From: Paeniglutamicibacter cryotolerans
GTDB taxonomy: Bacteria > Actinomycetota > Actinomycetes > Actinomycetales > Micrococcaceae
DNA length: 64,000 nucleotides
Direction of reading: 5' to 3'
NCBI RefSeq assembly: GCF_014190875.1
Contig: NZ_JACHVS010000001.1
Location: 186,001-250,000 of the forward strand
In this document: piece after piece, positions 26,683-35,208 of the stretch
Layout of the letters: every line of letters begins with the position of its first letter
How positions within the stretch are numbered: position 1 is the stretch's first letter
Notes under the pieces: generated by a model
Told to the model about the DNA's origin: nothing
The model's input: only the letters and a program-made list of their open reading frames with translations
Database searches by the model: none
Program-made: the position numbers and the translations under genes

Positions 26683-28495
26683 CCCGGCCTTTACCCTGTG
26701 GGGGCTGCTGCGCGAATTCCGCCGGCCGCTGCTGCTCGGACTGCTGCTGGTGGTGCTCGACGCCGGCACCTCCCTGGTGGGGCCCATCCTTGTCCGTGCC
26801 GGCATCGACCAGGGCGTCAGCCAAGGACTGGAATCGGTGCTGTTCGCCGCATCGGGCATCTACCTCATCGCCACGCTGGCGGACCTGATCATCGAGATCG
26901 GTGAAACCTTTGTCACGGGCCGCACTGCGCAGCGGATCATGCTGTCCCTGCGGATCAGGATTTGGGCCCAACTGCAGCGCCTTTCCCTTGACTACTATGA
27001 GCGTGAAATGACCGGGCGCATCATGACCCGCATGACCACCGACGTGGACCAGTTCGAGTCGTTGATTGAAAACGGGCTGCTCTCGGCCCTCGTCGCCTTC
27101 GTCACCTTTGCCGGGGTTGGAACGGCACTTGTCATCTTCAACGCCGAACTCGCCTTGAGCGTGTTCTCCATCGTCATTCCCCTCGTCATTGCCACAGTGA
27201 TGTTCAGGAACCGGGCAGCCCGGCTCTACGACCAATCGCGCGACCGCATCGCCGTCGTCAATGCCGACTTCCAGGAAAGCCTGGCGGGGGTGCGCGAGTC
27301 GCAGGCGTTTGTGCACGAGGCCGTCACGATTGAGCGGTTCAAGGAGCTCGGGCGCCGCTACCTGGATTCCAGGATGGCCGCACAAAGACTGGTTGCCACG
27401 TACTTTCCCTTTGTCGCGTTCCTTGCCGACGGGGCAGCCGCCATTGTCCTGGGCGTTGGCGCCGGCATGGTCACCGGCGGAGCGCTCACCGCTGGCGCCC
27501 TGATTGCGTTCCTGCTGTACATCGACATGTTCTTCTCTCCCATCCAACAGCTCTCCCAGGTATTTGACGCCTGGCAGCAGACCCGTGTGTCGGTCCTGCG
27601 GATTGCGGACCTGATGCGGATGGAAACGCTCACGCCCAATGCCCCGGCGGCCGCGGATCCCGGCATGGTCGAGGGAAGGCTCGAGCTGGAGGGGGTCCAC
27701 TTCAGCTATCCGTCCGAGCCCATCCACCGCAGTGGCCGCCCTGCCCTCCGCGGACCAGCCGATGCCCGTCAGACCGGCCCTGCCTATGCCGGCACCGGCA
27801 AGCCGCCCGAAGCAGTCCGCGGCGTGCAGTTGCGGATCGAACCAGGAGAGACAGTGGCGCTGGTGGGCGAGACGGGTGCGGGGAAGTCAACCGTCTTGAA
27901 GCTGTTGATCCGTTTTTACGACCCCGATACCGGCAGTGTCAGGCTTGACGGCATGGACCTGCGTGCCCTGGACCTCACCGGATATCGGCGCAGGCTGGGC
28001 TATGTCCCGCAGGAGCCGTTCCTGTTCACGGGTTCCGTCCGTGACAACATCGCCTATGGCCGTCCCGATGCCGACGATGCCACGGTGGAGGCCGCCGCCC
28101 GTGCCGTGGGTGCCCACGACTTCATTGCCATGCTCGACGGTGGCTACCGGCACGAGCTTGCGGAGCGCGGGCGCTCGCTGTCGGCCGGGCAGCGCCAGCT
28201 CATCGCCTTGGCCCGGGCCGAGCTGGTGGACCCCGCCATCTTGATGCTTGACGAGGCCACCTCAAACCTGGACCTGGCCACCGAGGCAAAGGTCGGCGCT
28301 GCCATGCGCCGACTATCCAAGGGCCGCACCACCGTGCTGATCGCACACCGACTGCAAACGGCAAGGACAGCCGACAGGATCGTTGTGCTGTCGCAGGGGC
28401 GGATCGTGGAATCCGGTTCACATGAGGAACTGCTCAAGCTGGGCGGGGAGTACGCGGCCATGTGGGAATCGCATGAGTCAGGTGCCGCCGGATAA
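26357..28495 (+). CDS. ABC multidrug-type exporter, C-terminal TMD-NBD half
   Basis: Open from GTG 26357, but no ribosome-binding site is near it; the first 85 residues are a Gly/Ser/Ala-rich linker. Six membrane segments follow (about 115-370), then an ATPase domain with Walker A GETGAGKST (about 504), signature LSAGQRQLIALARA (about 608) and Walker B ILMLDEATSNLD (about 629). The Walker B Glu is intact, and the signature has Ala in place of the first Gly. The two halves together would give about 1,323 residues, a fused asymmetric exporter. Substrates are unknown. Confidence 0.88.
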   Translation: MLAAYSARKKVRAATDSSRGTTANGFSGTTSAAWGEPRGNGSGPSAASGTGRGTAGVGAPSIGAGLGRGGGGGWRRNLAPTPELLARVARLRPVRDTAAVDLAKETRPNPAFTLWGLLREFRRPLLLGLLLVVLDAGTSLVGPILVRAGIDQGVSQGLESVLFAASGIYLIATLADLIIEIGETFVTGRTAQRIMLSLRIRIWAQLQRLSLDYYEREMTGRIMTRMTTDVDQFESLIENGLLSALVAFVTFAGVGTALVIFNAELALSVFSIVIPLVIATVMFRNRAARLYDQSRDRIAVVNADFQESLAGVRESQAFVHEAVTIERFKELGRRYLDSRMAAQRLVATYFPFVAFLADGAAAIVLGVGAGMVTGGALTAGALIAFLLYIDMFFSPIQQLSQVFDAWQQTRVSVLRIADLMRMETLTPNAPAAADPGMVEGRLELEGVHFSYPSEPIHRSGRPALRGPADARQTGPAYAGTGKPPEAVRGVQLRIEPGETVALVGETGAGKSTVLKLLIRFYDPDTGSVRLDGMDLRALDLTGYRRRLGYVPQEPFLFTGSVRDNIAYGRPDADDATVEAAARAVGAHDFIAMLDGGYRHELAERGRSLSAGQRQLIALARAELVDPAILMLDEATSNLDLATEAKVGAAMRRLSKGRTTVLIAHRLQTARTADRIVVLSQGRIVESGSHEELLKLGGEYAAMWESHESGAAG

Positions 28496-28980
28496 TCCAC
28501 CTGGCTCCGGCTGCCAAGCCCCTGGACCCATCGGCAATGTCGGCATCTTGGACCGGGAAGCCATCTTGATCTGAGCCTGCCGGGCTGCTTGGCCGCCGGT
28601 GGCGGAACTGAGGGCTGGATGAAGACGCCCAGGGTTCCAACGATGCGTAGTGGTGTTCCGTTGATGCGGCGTGTTCAGGTGCACGGCACCAAAAACCATG
28701 CCCCCAGGACCAGAGCCGCATCCCTGTGGGGCAATAGACGCTAGGTTTTGCGTAACATCCCGGAGATCAAGGACGTAGAAGTGGTGACCTCGCTGCTGCA
28801 GCTGTGGATTTGATCGCTTCGTGGCGGCTTTCAGTGATCACTCGGTGTCGCGCCAGCGGCCCGTAAGCCGATTGTCTCCCGGGCGGGCGGGCGGACCCGC
28901 GGCAAACTGTCGGTCCGCTGGGGGCACCGCGCCGGTGTTGACGGGCAAAATTGCCCTGTTGCCGAATCCCGCCAAACATT
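28496..28980. other. intergenic stretch at the left edge of the accessory island
   Basis: No protein-like frame was found on either strand. A short hairpin, GGGCAA/TTGCCC with AA between, is at 28944-28957. This is the boundary between the exporter operon and the accessory region. Confidence 0.5.
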
Positions 28981-28992
28981 ATGGAGAACACC

Positions 28993-29370
28993 ATGGATAC
29001 CATCCCGAATCCCTAGGTCAGCTTCCGCGGCACGGATCGCCCCTTTGCCGATTTTGACTTCACCAAGACCGACGGCGCCGCCGATGAGAACAAGGTGATG
29101 CACGGAGACCTGCGCGCGCCCAACGGAATGAACCTGAAGGCGGCCGACACCCCCGCGTCTATGGAACGGAAAGGCGGCACCGCCATTTCGGTCACGCTCA
29201 GCGGCGATGACAAGGATGAAATGACGGCGTACTCGGAGAATCCCAGCGACGGGGCCCAGATCGGGGAACAGCTTGCCCCGGCACCGTGGGGCGACTGGTT
29301 CGGCATGCTCAGCGACAAGTTCGGCGTTGACTGGATGGTCGACATCGCCGGGCCGGACACCCGGGACAGC
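28993..29370 (+). pseudogene. PhnB-type VOC (glyoxalase-like) protein, nonsense and deletion
   Basis: Starts MDTIPNP, then TAG (29014-29016), then VSFRGTDR. The family usually has N-P-Y-V-S-F here, so a Tyr TAC to TAG change explains the stop. About 15-20 residues between RGTDR and ENKVMHGDL are also missing. The rest matches PhnB-like VOC proteins (MNLKAADTPASM, then LAPAPWGDWFGM, then DKFGVDWMVDIAGP). GGAGAA lies before the start. After the VOC end the frame stays open to 29568 with non-protein composition. Confidence 0.72.
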
Positions 29371-29596
29371 AGGCTTCGATTCCTGCCGGACGGGGCAAGC
29401 CGCGAGAGCCGACCAGGTGCGCCGGGACCGCGGCTTAGCATGCCCGTGCCTGACGGGCAACAGGCCTGCGCCCGAAGATGGCAAGCGCCCGGTTGCCCCG
29501 GGCCGCACGGTTGGATCTGCGCACCAAAACACCACCGACGCGTGGAGAATCGCGTAATGGCCAAATGACTGGCAATACAACCCTGCTAGTACCGCG

Positions 29597-30349
29597 TCAG
29601 GCAACCTTTGCCCGTTTGATGAGTGAGGCCCGACGAATGACCTTGCGCAGCTTCGGGTCGGTGCTGTGGTGGTTACGCCAAATAATGAAGCGGCGGATCA
29701 TCCCGGCCTGGGCCCGGTGGCTGGGATGGTCCGTGCCATCCAGGGCAAAGTAGCGCAGCGCGGTGAACTGGGGCTCAATCCGGTTCAGCCACGAGCTGTA
29801 ATACGGCACGTAGGCGATCTCGACGTTGTTCGCCGCAGCCCAGTCCCCGACCCGGGTATCGACCTTCGTGGAGCGGTGCGGGGAGTAGTTATCCATGATG
29901 ATCGCGATCCGCTGGGCTGCGGGATGCAGCGACCTCAGGTAGCGGGCGAAAGCCAGGAACTCCGTCCGGCGCTTGCGGGCCTTGACGTGTCCGTAGAGCC
30001 GGTTGGTGGACAGGTCGTAGCCGGCCAGCAGGTGCCGTACCCCGTTCGGTCGCTGGTAGGTCGCCCGCCGTCGGCGGCGGCGCGGGGCAGCCTGATCCCC
30101 TGGGCCGGCGGCCTTCGGTGCCCATTGGTGCCCGGGATGCGGCTGCAGGTTCAAGGGCCCGAATTCGTCGAAGCAGATGACGACCTCCGGATCCCCGTCA
30201 CCGGGGTTGGCCTTTCCGTCGGCGATGTCATAGAGGTGAAGGACGCGATCCTTCTTCGCTTCGTAGTCCGGATCCGTGCTGCCCTTCCAGGTTTTGATGG
30301 ATTGGAAAGGAGACATTTTGTTGGCGCAACAGCATGCGCAGTCCCTCAT
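29597..30349 (-). CDS. IS630 transposase, DDE catalytic part
   Basis: Contains the DDE triad: D in VVICFDEFGPLNL, D in IAIIMDNYSPHRS, E in YSSWLNRIEPQFTAL. The family-specific entry KTWKGSTDPDYEAKK is at its N-terminus. The first 15 or so residues (RDCACCCANK) are the shadow of the HTH frame; homologous sequence begins at about FQSIKTW (base ~30305). It needs a +1 shift from the upstream frame to give a full transposase. Confidence 0.85.
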   Translation of the reverse strand: MRDCACCCANKMSPFQSIKTWKGSTDPDYEAKKDRVLHLYDIADGKANPGDGDPEVVICFDEFGPLNLQPHPGHQWAPKAAGPGDQAAPRRRRRRATYQRPNGVRHLLAGYDLSTNRLYGHVKARKRRTEFLAFARYLRSLHPAAQRIAIIMDNYSPHRSTKVDTRVGDWAAANNVEIAYVPYYSSWLNRIEPQFTALRYFALDGTDHPSHRAQAGMIRRFIIWRNHHSTDPKLRKVIRRASLIKRAKVA

Positions 30350-30752
30350 GGGAAATGTCCTCTACCACCTCCTTCTGAACCAGGTAGTCGACCAGTTTGG
30401 ACAGGCTCCAGGTGGAGAACGGCAGGTCGTGGTCCCCTGGGCGATCCAGGGCGATCCTGCGGATCTGTTCGCGTTGGGCGTCGGTGAATTTCGCCGGGCG
30501 CCCGCCGGCATAGTGGGGTTCCAACGAGTCGAGCCCGTCGGTGTTGAAGTGGTGCAGGACGTCTCGGACCCGGTCGGGGCTGGTGAAGGCGACTTCGGCG
30601 ATCGGGGCCACGTCCATGCCCCGGGCCGAGAGCAGCACCATCTGGGCCCGGCGCCAGGTTACCACCGGTCCGGACCCGCCGCGCCACACGATCTGCAGCA
30701 GCCGGGCCTCTTCGTCGGCCTCGATGTCTCGAACCGTCACATGATGTGTCAT
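30228..30752 (-). CDS. IS630 transposase, helix-turn-helix part
   Basis: Starts MTHHVTVRDIEADEE with AGGAGG 6 bases before the ATG at 30752. Helix-turn-helix regions are at DVAPIAEVAFTSPDRVRDVL and in the following DDE-leader (QREQIRRIALDRP, then STWSLSKLVDYLVQ). Similarity stops at LLRQQNVSF; the continuation QSIKTWKG is in the +1 frame. The last 25 residues (PIHQNLEGQHGSG...) are therefore not transposase. Confidence 0.82.
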   Translation of the reverse strand: MTHHVTVRDIEADEEARLLQIVWRGGSGPVVTWRRAQMVLLSARGMDVAPIAEVAFTSPDRVRDVLHHFNTDGLDSLEPHYAGGRPAKFTDAQREQIRRIALDRPGDHDLPFSTWSLSKLVDYLVQKEVVEDISHEGLRMLLRQQNVSFPIHQNLEGQHGSGLRSEEGSRPSPL

Positions 30753-31057
30753 CGCAGCCTCCTGGGAAGGGCGGAAACCCGTACCACCAGCGTGCGCCGA
30801 AAACACCGTGCCCGCAACGGGAACCGGCCCCGGCCCCGGCCATCAGACTAGGAAAGCAAACATTGCAAGCCGCGGTACTAGTCATCCCAGGATGGCCAAC
30901 TTGCCGGCAGATTGCGTGGCGGCGCGGGGCCCCGAGCTGACATGCGTCACCTTTCGGGGTCTTCCTGTTGGCGGGCCAAGGCCGGTGATAGGTTCCACCT
31001 AACGCCCGTCGTGCACGGGTTCCACGGGGGAACAGGCACAAGTGAGGAGCCAAAGGA

Positions 31058-32263
31058 ATGCTTTCCGATTCATCCCTGCCCATCATCAAGGCCACGCTTC
31101 CGGTGGTCGGCGAAAACATCCAGGAGATCGCCAGCCGCTTCTATGAGCACATGTTCGCCGGTCGGCCGGAACTGCTCGACGGGTTGTTCAACCGGGGCAA
31201 CCAGGCCGACGGAAAGCAACAGCAGGCGCTGGCTGGATCGATTGCTGCCTTCGCAACCGCACTGGTGGAACGGCCCGACCGCCTCCCGGAGAACCTGCTG
31301 GATCGAGTGGCGCACAAGCATGTCTCGCTGGGCCTGCGTCCCAACCAGTACGCAATCGTCCATGAGAACTTGATGTGGGCCATCGGCGACACCTTGGGGG
31401 CGGCGGTGACCCCCGAGGTCGCAGCGGCCTGGGACGAGGTCTATTGGATCATGGCGAACATGCTGATCAACAAGGAACGCGGGCTCTACTCGGCGCTGGA
31501 CCTGAACCCGGACGAGATCTGGCGCACCTGGGAGGTCGCCGCCCGAATCGAGGAAACCCCCGATGTGGTCAGCTTCACGGTCAGGCGCACCGACCCGCGC
31601 CCCACCAAGCCCTCACTGCCGGGCCAGTATGTCTCGCTGAAAATGCTGATGAACGACGGTGTGCACCAGCTGCGCCAATACAGCCTCACCAAGGCCGACG
31701 ACGGGGACCACCGGCAATTTGCGGTCAAGCGGGTGGCCGGTCTCGACGGGAACCCCGACGGCGAAATGAGCAAGCTGCTGCATTCTTCGCTCAAGGTGGG
31801 AGACCGCGTCCAGCTCTCGGCGCCGTTCGGGGACGTGGTGTTGAAGTACTCCAACCGGCCGGTGGTGTTTGCCAGCGCCGGGATCGGAATTACTCCCATG
31901 GCCGGGATGCTCTCACACATGGCCAAGGCCGGGGTCGACCGCAAGGTCCACCTTTTGCATGCCGACGCGGATCCGGGGTCCTTCGCCCTGCGCAGCCAGG
32001 TCGAGGAATCTCTGGCGGAACTGCCGGACGGGAAGCTCGACGCCTGGTTCGTGACGCCCGGCCTGGAGCCCGCGCAGAATGAACATGCAGGTTTCATGAA
32101 CCTTGAGGACACCGAAGTGGCCGAGGACGCGGAGTACTACCTGTGCGGCCCCCTGCCGTTCATGCAGCATGTGCGCAGTGCACTCATCGCACGTGGCATT
32201 CCGGCCAAGGACATCCAATACGAGGTCTTTGGCCCCGACCTTTGGCTGGCAGACTTCCAGTAG
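31058..32263 (+). CDS. hmp: flavohaemoprotein (nitric oxide dioxygenase)
   Basis: 401 residues, complete. The globin domain (1-140) has the proximal histidine in VAHKHVSLGLRPNQY. The FAD domain (150-260) has LRQYSLT, and the NAD domain (265-395) has ASAGIGITPMAGML and YYLCGPLPFM, ending in YEVFGPDLW. Hmp oxidises NO to nitrate with O2 and NAD(P)H in the cytosol. GAGGAG lies about 8 bases before the ATG. It is next to nitrate reductase genes, so it would remove NO formed during nitrate respiration. No NsrR-type box was recognised in the 177 bases upstream. Confidence 0.95.
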   Translation: MLSDSSLPIIKATLPVVGENIQEIASRFYEHMFAGRPELLDGLFNRGNQADGKQQQALAGSIAAFATALVERPDRLPENLLDRVAHKHVSLGLRPNQYAIVHENLMWAIGDTLGAAVTPEVAAAWDEVYWIMANMLINKERGLYSALDLNPDEIWRTWEVAARIEETPDVVSFTVRRTDPRPTKPSLPGQYVSLKMLMNDGVHQLRQYSLTKADDGDHRQFAVKRVAGLDGNPDGEMSKLLHSSLKVGDRVQLSAPFGDVVLKYSNRPVVFASAGIGITPMAGMLSHMAKAGVDRKVHLLHADADPGSFALRSQVEESLAELPDGKLDAWFVTPGLEPAQNEHAGFMNLEDTEVAEDAEYYLCGPLPFMQHVRSALIARGIPAKDIQYEVFGPDLWLADFQ

Positions 32264-32327
32264 CAGGCCGTCGCGGTCGGTCGGGGTCGGTCGCGTACCT
32301 GCCCCTTTGGCGGGTGGGCGGCCCAAA

Positions 32328-32374
32328 AAATTCGTGGGGTCCTAACGTATTCGGAAAAAGGGTCCCACGAATTT
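32328..32374. terminator. bidirectional terminator between hmp and DUF2249 gene
   Basis: AAATTCGTGGG (32328-32338) and CCCACGAATTT (32364-32374) are perfect reverse complements with A/T runs on both outer sides, 65 bases past the hmp stop and 12 bases past the convergent gene's stop. Confidence 0.7.
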
Positions 32375-32385
32375 CCCCCGATTGG

Positions 32386-32739
32386 TTAAGTTTCGCGGAT
32401 CAGCCGCAGGCGCCAAGCCTCCGGACCCTCTTCGAGGCAGCTGGTTGCGAAACCGCCCTGGGCCCGCGCCTCAAGCCGGGCAAACAGCCGCAACGGATTG
32501 TGCGGTGCCACCCGGATTGGACCGCTGCCCACTGCCAGGGAGTCCAGCGCACCGAAGATCGTGTCGTGGCGGATGTTGTGCGGAATGGGCCGGTAGGTGA
32601 CTTTGTCGAAAATCCTGTCGGGATTCCCAACGACGTCATCCAGATCGGTCACGGTGTGCGGAATCGATATGAACGGCTCGCCCTGCGCGGCTGATTCGGT
32701 TCGTTCTTCCAAGATGGACCCCTGCTCCAGTCCCACCAC
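32386..32739 (-). CDS. DUF2249 protein
   Basis: The C-terminal 75 residues are a DUF2249 domain: IRHDTIFGALDSLAVGSGPI, then VAPHNPLRLFARLEA and the end LEEGPEAWRLRL. DUF2249 domains occur beside hemerythrins, nitrate/nitrite reductases and NO regulators, and resemble the TusA/SirA fold. The N-terminal 40 residues (FISIPHTVTDLDDVVGNPD) are unusual. The start is uncertain: GTG at 32739 or 32736 is used, but the frame is open to 32895. It is convergent with hmp. Confidence 0.6.
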   Translation of the reverse strand: MVGLEQGSILEERTESAAQGEPFISIPHTVTDLDDVVGNPDRIFDKVTYRPIPHNIRHDTIFGALDSLAVGSGPIRVAPHNPLRLFARLEARAQGGFATSCLEEGPEAWRLRLIRET

Positions 32740-33245
32740 GCCAGAAATTCCCGCCTGAAGCCAGCCACCGCCATACGCATCCCTGCTCTGGGTTTTCGCG
32801 CCAACGCAGCCCACTTTGCACTGCTCGTCGCGGTCAACACCCTCGTCGGGGGCATGTCCGGACCGTAACAAAACGTCCTGCCGATGCCGGCCCACACCGG
32901 GCCCCCGCCGCCGCGCGGAGGCCCCGCAGCCACAATCGCAGCGCTTCCCAGTTCCCGAACTCGCTGATCTTCATGAATCCCAATTTCCTTGACCTCCGCC
33001 TCGATGACACCGATTCGTAGATTCAGTGCATACTCCAAGGTCCACCCGGCTACGCACGCCGTGTGGACACGTGTCCGTGGCAAACGGCAACTGGTATGTG
33101 CTCCGTTGGATGCATAGGGTGAAGGCATGAAATTAAGGTCAAAGAAATCAGGCTCAGCCGATAGCACTAAAACGGGGCAACCCAACACGGGCCTGAGACC
33201 TGTGCAACCAATCGCTTCCATCCGTCCGTTGCCTTACAACTGACC
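32740..33245. other. intergenic region between DUF2249 and SLAC1-like genes
   Basis: No convincing gene. A perfect 12-bp palindrome, GGACACGTGTCC, is at 33065-33076. The region probably holds divergent promoters, but no clear -35/-10 pair was identified. Confidence 0.45.
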
Positions 33246-34370
33246 ATGCAGCCCTCGGACGATTCCAGCGAAGGACAGCTTAATCCCACCAACGCCCCGT
33301 TCCCCGGTGTGGAAAAATCATCGGAGGGGCTGATCGCCAACCTGCCACCGGCTTCCTTTTCCTTTGTGATGGCCACTGGAATAGTCTCGACCGGCCTGGA
33401 CCTCTACGGTGCACCGTTGCCGGCGCTGATACTTTTCATCGTTGCCATTCTCGGCGGCATGGCGCTAGCCGTCGCGACCCTACTTCGATTAGTCGGGACG
33501 TTCGGTCTGGTGATGCGCGATGTCCGCAGTCCCGGCCGTGCTTTTGGTTTTTTCACGATCGTCGCGGCCGCCAATGTGCTAGGCACGCGTTTCGAAATGC
33601 ACGGATGGACCAAGACGGCCATGGCGATGGCCGTCTTGGGTGCCATCATGTGGGTGGTGCTCAACTACACGCTGCCCACGGAACTGCTGGTCGCGGAGCG
33701 CAAAAAACCCATCATCGCGGAAATCAACGGCAGCTGGTTTCTGTGGGTCGTGGGAACCCAGTCCGTTGCCGTGGCCGCAGCCATGACTTCCCGGTTGGGC
33801 GGATCGGCCCTGATGGGGGCTGCTGCCGTCGGCCTGTGGGGTGTGGGTGTGATGCTCTACTTGATCGTGGCCACACTTGTCACGATACGGTTGCTCACCC
33901 ATTCTGTGGATCCAGCGTCGCTGAGCCCCACCTACTGGATCTACATGGGTGCCACGGCCATCTCCGTACTGGCCGGATCGCAGATATTGCGGCTTCCCGC
34001 CGAGATGCCCATCCTGGAAACGGCGGCGCCGGTCGTGGCCGGAGTCAGCTACATCTTGTGGGCCCTTGGCCTGTGGTGGATCCCGCTGTTGCTTCTCTTC
34101 GGGATCTGGCGGCACGTGCTGCGGCACCGGCCGTTGCGCTATGAAATTAGCCTATGGAGCATCGTTTTCCCGCTTGGCATGTATGCCAGCGCCAGCATGC
34201 TCTTTGGCAGGGGGCAGGGGCTGGACTTCATGGTGGTCCTTGGCCAGATCATCATTTGGGTGGCGCTGCTCGCCTGGCTTGCGTCGGCCCTCGCCATGGC
34301 CCTTGCAGCAATCACATGGCTTCGCCACCGCCGAAATCTCCGTGAAACGCAGCCGGATCACCGGCCATAA
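33246..34370 (+). CDS. SLAC1/TehA-family (TDT) anion transporter
   Basis: 374 residues with ten membrane segments. The N-terminal motif NLPPASFSFVMATGIVSTGL (split: PPASFSFVMATGIVS, about residues 32-46) is typical of the tellurite-resistance/dicarboxylate (TDT) family, which includes TehA and the plant SLAC1 anion channel, a channel that conducts nitrate. No good ribosome-binding site is visible at the ATG, so the start may be further in. Beside narGHJI it could carry nitrate or nitrite in place of narK, which is absent from the window; that role is inference. Confidence 0.82.
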   Translation: MQPSDDSSEGQLNPTNAPFPGVEKSSEGLIANLPPASFSFVMATGIVSTGLDLYGAPLPALILFIVAILGGMALAVATLLRLVGTFGLVMRDVRSPGRAFGFFTIVAAANVLGTRFEMHGWTKTAMAMAVLGAIMWVVLNYTLPTELLVAERKKPIIAEINGSWFLWVVGTQSVAVAAAMTSRLGGSALMGAAAVGLWGVGVMLYLIVATLVTIRLLTHSVDPASLSPTYWIYMGATAISVLAGSQILRLPAEMPILETAAPVVAGVSYILWALGLWWIPLLLLFGIWRHVLRHRPLRYEISLWSIVFPLGMYASASMLFGRGQGLDFMVVLGQIIIWVALLAWLASALAMALAAITWLRHRRNLRETQPDHRP

Positions 34371-34473
34371 GGAAGCTACCAACAACGCGGCAAGGGGACC
34401 TTCCGCGCCCAAGGCTTCCCATCCAAGAAACAGCCGGCCTGACCCCGAGGGCAAAATGCTGTTCGCTTGGTCT

Positions 34474-35208
34474 TCATTTTCGGCGACGGGGGATCGTATC
34501 GACCTTGTCCCACCCACGCCGGTGTGCCCGCGATCCCTCGTGGGCGTCCCTGCTGCGGTACAGGACATACGGGCGGAAGAGGTATCCCACGGGCGCCGTG
34601 AACACGTGCACCAAGCGGGTGAAGGGCCACAGCGCAAACAAGGTGATGGCGGCAATCGCGTGGAACTGGAAACTCAACGGGGCACCGACCATCAACTCCG
34701 GCTGCGGGTTGAAGTAGAAGATGCTGCGGAACCAGACCGAGACCCCTTCCCGGTAGTTGTAGTCCCCAGCCACTCCGGAGGCGGTGTTCACCAGCCCGCC
34801 CAGGATCACAATGCCAAGCACGAGGTACATGATCTTGTCCATCACCGTGGTTGCCCCCATCACCGCCTTGGTGAAGCGGCGCCGGTAGAGCAGCCCGAAG
34901 AATCCAACAATGGTGAAGACCCCGGCAACGGCGCCCACCGAGATCGCCATGAAGTGGTACATTCCATCCGAAACGCCCATGGCGTCCGTCCAGGACTTGG
35001 GAATACCGAGGCCCATCACGTGCCCGAGGAAGACGGCCAGAATGCCGAAGTGGAACATCGGGTTGGCCCACCGCAGGATGCTGCTCTCATACATCTGGCT
35101 CGAGCGCGACGTCCATCCGAACTTGTCATAGCGGTATCGCCAGATGTGCCCCAGGACAAAGATCGTCAAGCAGATGTAGGGGAAAATCAGCCACAAGAAA
35201 ACATCCAT
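34474..35208 (-). CDS. narI: respiratory nitrate reductase gamma subunit
   Basis: 244 residues, five membrane segments. NarI is the di-haem b quinol oxidase that passes electrons to NarH. Histidines in the expected helices are seen in VLGHIWRYRYDKFGW, NPMFHFGILAVFLGHVMG and FQFHAIAAITLFALWPFTRLVHV. The ATG at 35208 has GGGAGG 6 bases upstream and shares its A with the narJ stop; a GTG three bases earlier is an alternative. Confidence 0.95.
   Translation of the reverse strand: MDVFLWLIFPYICLTIFVLGHIWRYRYDKFGWTSRSSQMYESSILRWANPMFHFGILAVFLGHVMGLGIPKSWTDAMGVSDGMYHFMAISVGAVAGVFTIVGFFGLLYRRRFTKAVMGATTVMDKIMYLVLGIVILGGLVNTASGVAGDYNYREGVSVWFRSIFYFNPQPELMVGAPLSFQFHAIAAITLFALWPFTRLVHVFTAPVGYLFRPYVLYRSRDAHEGSRAHRRGWDKVDTIPRRRK

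Larger units (their letters stand above)
29589..30878 (-). mobile_element. IS630-type insertion sequence with terminal repeats
   Basis: About 1,290 bp. The ends are imperfect inverted repeats: left GTACCGCGTCAGGCAACC, right (reverse complement) GTACCGCGGCTTGCAATG, in total 20 of 26 matches when the flanking CTA is counted. Each end abuts a TA (29587-29588 and 30879-30880), the target duplication made by IS630/Tc1 elements. The two transposase reading frames fill the interior on the minus strand. The left end lies just after the VOC pseudogene and the right end 179 bases before hmp. Confidence 0.82.

Noticed and set aside
32649..33221. 190-codon minus-strand frame upstream of the DUF2249 gene
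   Set aside because: No domain, poor composition, and it overlaps the DUF2249 gene in another frame.
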